A stretch of DNA of 64,000 nucleotides. Origin: Bog-473 sp963750075. GTDB taxonomy: Bacteria > Actinomycetota > Acidimicrobiia > Acidimicrobiales > RAAP-2. Shown here in pieces: positions 60,443 to 64,000 of this stretch (position 1 is the stretch's first letter; each line of letters opens with the position of its first letter). A program made the position numbers and the translations under genes. The stretch is from NCBI GenBank assembly GCA_963750075.1, contig CAVVPG010000004.1:372001-436000 (forward strand), written 5' to 3'. The notes beneath the pieces were generated by a model. It searched no databases. It was not told the origin of the DNA and worked only from the letters and a program-made list of their open reading frames with translations.

Positions 60443-61187
60443 CCCCGGCGCGTCGGGCGGGCCGGTGACGCCGGGGCGCCCGACGGTGGCCGCCTTCGAC
60501 TTCGACGGCACGCTCACCGACTCGGGCAGCGTGTTCCCGTTCCTGGTGAGCCTGCGGGGGTTCTGGCCCGTGTCGCGCGCCGTCATCCGGCTCTCGCCCG
60601 GGCTCGTGCGTGCCGCAATCGCCGGTGGCGTCGCCGCGGACCAGGTCAAGGAGGAGCTGTTCAGGCGCCTCCTCGGGGGCCTGCCGGTGGACGAGGTCGA
60701 CCGGCGCGCCGCCGACTTCGCCCACCGCCACCTGCAGCGGCACCTGCGCGAGGACACCCGTCGGCGGCTGGAATGGCACCAGCGCCAGGGGCACCACACG
60801 GTCGTCGTGTCGGCGTCACCCGAGTGCTACGTGGGCCCCGCCGCCCACGAGCTCGGAGTCGACGGCGTGGTCGCCACCCGGCTCGCCGTCGGTGGCGGCG
60901 GGCTCCTCACCGGCGGCTACGAGGGCAAGAACTGCCGGGGGGCGGAGAAGTACGCCCGGCTGGTCGTCTACCTGCGCGCCCAGGGCCTGCTGGCCGGCAA
61001 CGGAGGCGAGCAGCCGGTGCTGTGGGCCTACGGCAACAGCCGCGGCGACCTGCGGCTGCTCAACGCCGCCGACCACGGCGTCGACGCCGGGCGCCTCGGG
61101 CCGCTCGGCCGGCTGCGCCGGTTCCCCCGCCTTGCCGCCGTCGCGACGTCAGCCCGGCGTCACGGCGATGCCGACGGCATGGCCTGA
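60423..61187 (+). CDS. HAD-IB family phosphatase
   Basis: About 254 residues. 'VAAFDFDGTLTDSGSVFPFL' is HAD motif I with the nucleophile Asp; 'HTVVVSASPECYVGPAA' is motif II; 'NCRGAEKYARL' has the motif III Lys; 'WAYGNSRGDLRLLNAADHGV' is motif IV. The subgroup includes phosphoserine and lysophospholipid-type phosphatases. A GTG at 60423, after AGGGGG, is used; GTG at 60411 or 60465 is possible. The 3' end overlaps the convergent wall-protein gene by 39 bp. Confidence 0.85.
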   Translation: MALHSTDPGASGGPVTPGRPTVAAFDFDGTLTDSGSVFPFLVSLRGFWPVSRAVIRLSPGLVRAAIAGGVAADQVKEELFRRLLGGLPVDEVDRRAADFAHRHLQRHLREDTRRRLEWHQRQGHHTVVVSASPECYVGPAAHELGVDGVVATRLAVGGGGLLTGGYEGKNCRGAEKYARLVVYLRAQGLLAGNGGEQPVLWAYGNSRGDLRLLNAADHGVDAGRLGPLGRLRRFPRLAAVATSARRHGDADGMA

Positions 61188-63305
61188 GTAGCCCGGCACG
61201 GCGGTGGTGACATCGCCGAAGTAGGGCGCGTCCCCGTAGGCGAACGCCTGGCCGCTACCGTCGACGGCGATGAACCCCTGCCCGCTGAAGTCCGGGATCA
61301 GTCCGGTCATCAGGCTCTTCATGCCCGCCAGCGGGGGTGACCCCGCGGCGATCCCGACCTGCGGAGCGTCCCCGAAGTCGTAGACGGCGCCGTTGGCTCC
61401 GAGCACCCAGTACCCGCCGCCGTCGGGCGTCGGTGCCACACCGACGAGCGCAGACGAGGGAGGCGCGCCGCCGAGCGACCCGAAGAAGCCGGCGTCGCCG
61501 TAGGCGAAGACGCCGCCGTCGGAGGCGATGAGCCAGTAGCCGAGCCCGTCGTGGGTCGGCACCATGCCGATCACCGGCTTGTTCAGCTTCAGGCTCCCCG
61601 TGCTGCCGTAGAACCCTGCGTCGCCGTAGGCGAAGATCCCGCCATCGGAGGCCACCAGCCAGTACCCACCGCCGTCGGGCGTGACGGCCATGCCGACCAT
61701 GGGCTCGTTGAGGCGGATGCTCCCGGTGCTGCCGTGGAACGCGGCGTCGCCGAAGCTGAACACGCCACCATCGGTCGCGACCTCCCAGTAGCCGCCGGCG
61801 TCATGGGTCGCGGCCATCCCCACCACCGGCTGGTTCAGCCGCATGCCGCCGGTGCTCCCGTGGAACTGGGCGGTGCCGAAGCTGAACACGCCGCCGTCGG
61901 TGGCGTTGATCCAATAGCCCCCGACCCCACCGTTCAGTCGGTACCCGCCGGAGGCCGGAATGCTCCCCAATTGCGCGGGCCCGTAATAGTGAGCGACGAT
62001 CTGCTGATAGGTCCAGTTGCCCTGGCCGTTGTCCTGACCGATGGCGTACCCGAGCGCTCCCCACTGACCCATCCCGATGCCGTGCCCCCAGCCCTGGCCG
62101 GTGATGTTCACGGTGCCACCGCTTTGCGATGCCGTGAAGAGATCCGAGAGGAAACCGAGATTGCCGGAGAACTCGGTGCCGGGGATGGTGATGTTCTGGG
62201 CTGTTCCATCGAGGGTGATGGTGTCCACCCGCCCGTACCCGAAGTCGTAGGGATGCCCAGAGTCCGAGGTCGCACCACCAAAACCGGTGAACGTGCCGAT
62301 CTGCGGCCACGTCGTCTGAATGGTTGTGGTGCTCACCGAGGTGGCCCAGTGGTGGTTGGGGTTGCACGGGCCGTTGGTGATGCACACGGCGTCGCCGTCG
62401 TCGGGCACCGCGGTGAACGGCGATTGGCCACTCGCGGCACTCGAGGTGTACCCGCCCGTCGATGCGGAGTACTCCGTGGTGGCGATCTGGCCGTCGGGCA
62501 TCACCATCACCTGGCCCGCGGTGTCGTTGGCCGCAGCCTCGCTCGTCGCCGTTTCGTACTGGGTGCCGCGGTAGGTCTGGCAGGTGAGATCGCAGGTGTC
62601 GGCGTACCCCCCGTAGCCGCCCAGGTCGGCCAGGACATAGGAGCGGACGGCTACGGCCTGGGCCTCGAGCTCCTGGAAGCCCCAGTCCATGTTCTGGGGG
62701 CCGGCACCACCGAGGCTGGCCCAGCTCGTCGGCGACTCCCCGGGCACCGTGTCGGCCACGTACTGCTCGAGCGGGAGCGTGTTGACCGACCTCGCTTGAC
62801 CGAGCGAGTTGTAGACCGCGGTCAGCGTGCCGTGGACCGTCGGGCTCCCGCCCGCGACGCACAGCGTCAGGAGTCCGCCGAGCGGCGAGGCGGTCGGGGC
62901 GGTCTGGTTCGTCGACACCTGGCTCCACGGACCCTCACAGCCGGGGCCCGTGTCGACCTCCCAGGTCCCGGCCGTCTGGTGGAACCGCACGGCCGCCGCG
63001 CTCGGCACGCCCGGCGCCGACACGCTGCCGCCCGAGCCGGTCACGATGACATCGAGGCCGTCGTTCTCGGTCATCGCGACCCGCACGTTCGTCGCGTCAC
63101 CAGGCAAGGCGTGGGCCTGCGCAGACGGGATCAGCGCCGGCACGGACGGCCGGTCGGGCGCACCGAGGTCGGCCGCCGCGAGGGACGCCGGGCCCACCAG
63201 GGCGGCGGCCACCACCAGGGTCAGCGCGAGCGCGAGGGCGGCGAAGGGCGCGCCGGTGCCCCGCCGCAGGATTCCGGGACGTGCGAGCTGTGTTCCGACG
63301 GGCAC
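61149..63305 (-). CDS. SpoIID/LytB domain protein with C-terminal repeat domain
   Basis: A 718-residue exported protein. A signal/anchor 'FAALALALTLVVAAALVGPA' is followed by a SpoIID-like domain (about residues 150-450) with 'NTLPLEQYVADTVPGESP', 'AQAVAVRSYVLADLG' and 'GQGWGHGIGMGQWGALG', the signature of this family of peptidoglycan glycan-strand lytic enzymes. From about residue 460 come six copies of a 42-residue repeat ending in 'GYWLVASDGGIFAYGDAGF'-like sequence, which could form a beta-propeller. It is probably a wall-remodelling surface protein. This repeat type, as I know it, is common in Acidimicrobiia. Confidence 0.87.
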   Translation of the reverse strand: MPVGTQLARPGILRRGTGAPFAALALALTLVVAAALVGPASLAAADLGAPDRPSVPALIPSAQAHALPGDATNVRVAMTENDGLDVIVTGSGGSVSAPGVPSAAAVRFHQTAGTWEVDTGPGCEGPWSQVSTNQTAPTASPLGGLLTLCVAGGSPTVHGTLTAVYNSLGQARSVNTLPLEQYVADTVPGESPTSWASLGGAGPQNMDWGFQELEAQAVAVRSYVLADLGGYGGYADTCDLTCQTYRGTQYETATSEAAANDTAGQVMVMPDGQIATTEYSASTGGYTSSAASGQSPFTAVPDDGDAVCITNGPCNPNHHWATSVSTTTIQTTWPQIGTFTGFGGATSDSGHPYDFGYGRVDTITLDGTAQNITIPGTEFSGNLGFLSDLFTASQSGGTVNITGQGWGHGIGMGQWGALGYAIGQDNGQGNWTYQQIVAHYYGPAQLGSIPASGGYRLNGGVGGYWINATDGGVFSFGTAQFHGSTGGMRLNQPVVGMAATHDAGGYWEVATDGGVFSFGDAAFHGSTGSIRLNEPMVGMAVTPDGGGYWLVASDGGIFAYGDAGFYGSTGSLKLNKPVIGMVPTHDGLGYWLIASDGGVFAYGDAGFFGSLGGAPPSSALVGVAPTPDGGGYWVLGANGAVYDFGDAPQVGIAAGSPPLAGMKSLMTGLIPDFSGQGFIAVDGSGQAFAYGDAPYFGDVTTAVPGYSGHAVGIAVTPG
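61210..61930 (-). repeat. Six tandem 126-bp coding repeats
   Basis: Each unit encodes about 42 residues with the pattern GGYW-x5-DGG-x-F-x-FGDA-x-F-x-G-S-x-G followed by a V-G-M stretch. The units in the middle (61500-61860) are the most alike at DNA level; the last two toward 61210 are more diverged. The pattern fits blades of a propeller. Confidence 0.8.
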
Positions 63306-63393
63306 GATCGGGCCAGGCTACCGGTGCGACCTGGTGACTTTGATGATGGCTCGGCAATCGGGGTGCGAAAGGGCGCCGGTACACTGCACGGCC

Positions 63394-64000
63394 GTGCGGG
63401 TCGACCAGGTCATACCGTCGCTCGCCAGCCGCGACGCCATCGGGGTGCACACGTTGAACCTGCGCGACGGCTTGCGCGCCGCGGGCATCGATTCGGACGT
63501 CTACTACGGCAGCCACACGCCCGACGTGGCGCACGAGGGCCGGCCCGTGATCGAGCTCGGCCGGACCGGGCGCGACCGCTGGCTGCTGTATCAAGCCTCC
63601 ATCGGGAGCCCGGTGTACGACATCCTCGCGGCGAGGGCCGAGCCCAAGCTCGTCAACTACCACAACATCACGCCCGCCGAGCTGCTGCGCGACTGGGAGC
63701 CCGCCGTGGCCTACGAGGCCGCACTCGGTCGCACACAGCTGGGGCGCCTCGCACCGCAGAGCCGCTTCGCCGTCGCCGACTCCGCGTTCAACGAGTCGGA
63801 GCTGCAGGCGCTCGGCTACCGGGGCACCGCCGTGGTCCCCCTCCTGATCGACATGCACGCCAAGAGCGACGAGCCCGACCCCGAGCTGGCGGCGTCGCTG
63901 GCGCGCCGCAAGGAGCGCGAGGGCGGGGCCGACCTCCTCTACGTGGGGAAGATCTCGCCCCACAAGGCGCCGCACGACCTCGTCAAGATGCTCGACGTCC
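63394..64000 (+). CDS. Glycosyltransferase (GT4-like), 3' end outside window
   Basis: A GTG at 63394 opens a frame of 202 codons with no stop before the window ends. 'VDQVIPSLASRDAIGVHTLN' followed by 'LRDGLRAAGIDSDVYYG', 'KLVNYHNITPAELLRDWEPA' and, late, 'LLYVGKISPHKAPHDLVKML' match the start and the hinge of GT-B glycosyltransferases, the last being the typical opening of the sugar-nucleotide domain. It transfers a sugar to a lipid or polysaccharide acceptor; which is unknown. Divergent from the SpoIID-repeat gene. Confidence 0.82.
   Translation, partial: MRVDQVIPSLASRDAIGVHTLNLRDGLRAAGIDSDVYYGSHTPDVAHEGRPVIELGRTGRDRWLLYQASIGSPVYDILAARAEPKLVNYHNITPAELLRDWEPAVAYEAALGRTQLGRLAPQSRFAVADSAFNESELQALGYRGTAVVPLLIDMHAKSDEPDPELAASLARRKEREGGADLLYVGKISPHKAPHDLVKMLDV

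Overview
The window looks like chromosomal DNA from a high-GC actinobacterium, most likely class Acidimicrobiia. The grounds are high GC with GTG starts, WS/DGAT, a TIGR03086-like protein, an LLM (F420-type) oxidoreductase, and a SpoIID-like wall protein (61149-63305) ending in 42-residue 'GYWLVASDGGIFAYGDAGF' repeats, a type I associate with Acidimicrobiia. No rRNA, CRISPR array, prophage or recombinase gene was seen.

Left part (1-21 kb): a catabolic cluster. It holds a cut-off cyclase, an amidohydrolase, three SDR dehydrogenases (one frameshifted), an acyl-CoA dehydrogenase, a fused alpha/beta E1 ketoacid dehydrogenase, a TetR regulator and an acyl-CoA ligase. A two-gene transporter follows: LivH-LivM-LivG fused in one protein and an MFS permease fused to a LivF-type ATPase in the other. 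Three promoter regions carry the same partial palindrome around TGTACCGAYCGGT, so they may be one TetR regulon. Next come a glutaredoxin-thioredoxin reductase fusion, a phytanoyl-CoA dioxygenase-like protein, an alpha/beta hydrolase and a pirin.

Middle part (21.2-50.2 kb): an accessory region built in segments. An intact tRNA-Gly(GCC) gene lies at its right edge (50158-50229, minus strand). To its left, copies of the 3' half of the same tRNA recur at about 47.4, 45.2, 38.9, 31.8, 28.5 and 21.2 kb. The better copies sit inside a conserved unit of about 200 bp: a 'GGTTGAAAA...TGACCTGCTA' flank, the tRNA 3' half, about 90 bp with GTCCA/TTCCAC repeats, then the palindrome TAGTAGAGCGCTCTACTA. Between the units lie cargo segments of one to seven genes: (a) SnoaL-like protein, SDR, LLM oxidoreductase, secreted hydrolase, ClC and K+ channels; (b) acyl-ACP desaturase and a dihydrofolate reductase; (c) quinone oxidoreductase, GH16 and two dehydrogenases; (d) a lipoprotein hydrolase; (e) UDP-glucose dehydrogenase, processive GT2 and two GH26-like proteins; (f) an NhaA-DsbA fusion; (g) a quinone oxidoreductase and a CYP125-like P450. 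No integrase lies in any segment. This integron-like array of tRNA-derived sites is the most unusual structure in the window.

Right part (50.2-64 kb): very GC-rich, core-like chromosome. It holds a methyltransferase, a three-gene cytochrome b operon that starts with a 58-residue membrane protein, WS/DGAT, dUTPase, oligoribonuclease, an acyl-CoA ligase (frameshifted in a C7 run), a 1-Cys peroxiredoxin, a crotonase, a HAD phosphatase, the SpoIID-repeat protein and the start of a glycosyltransferase.

Starts were chosen by eye from ribosome binding sites and family N-termini. All family names come from recognised motifs, not from database searches.
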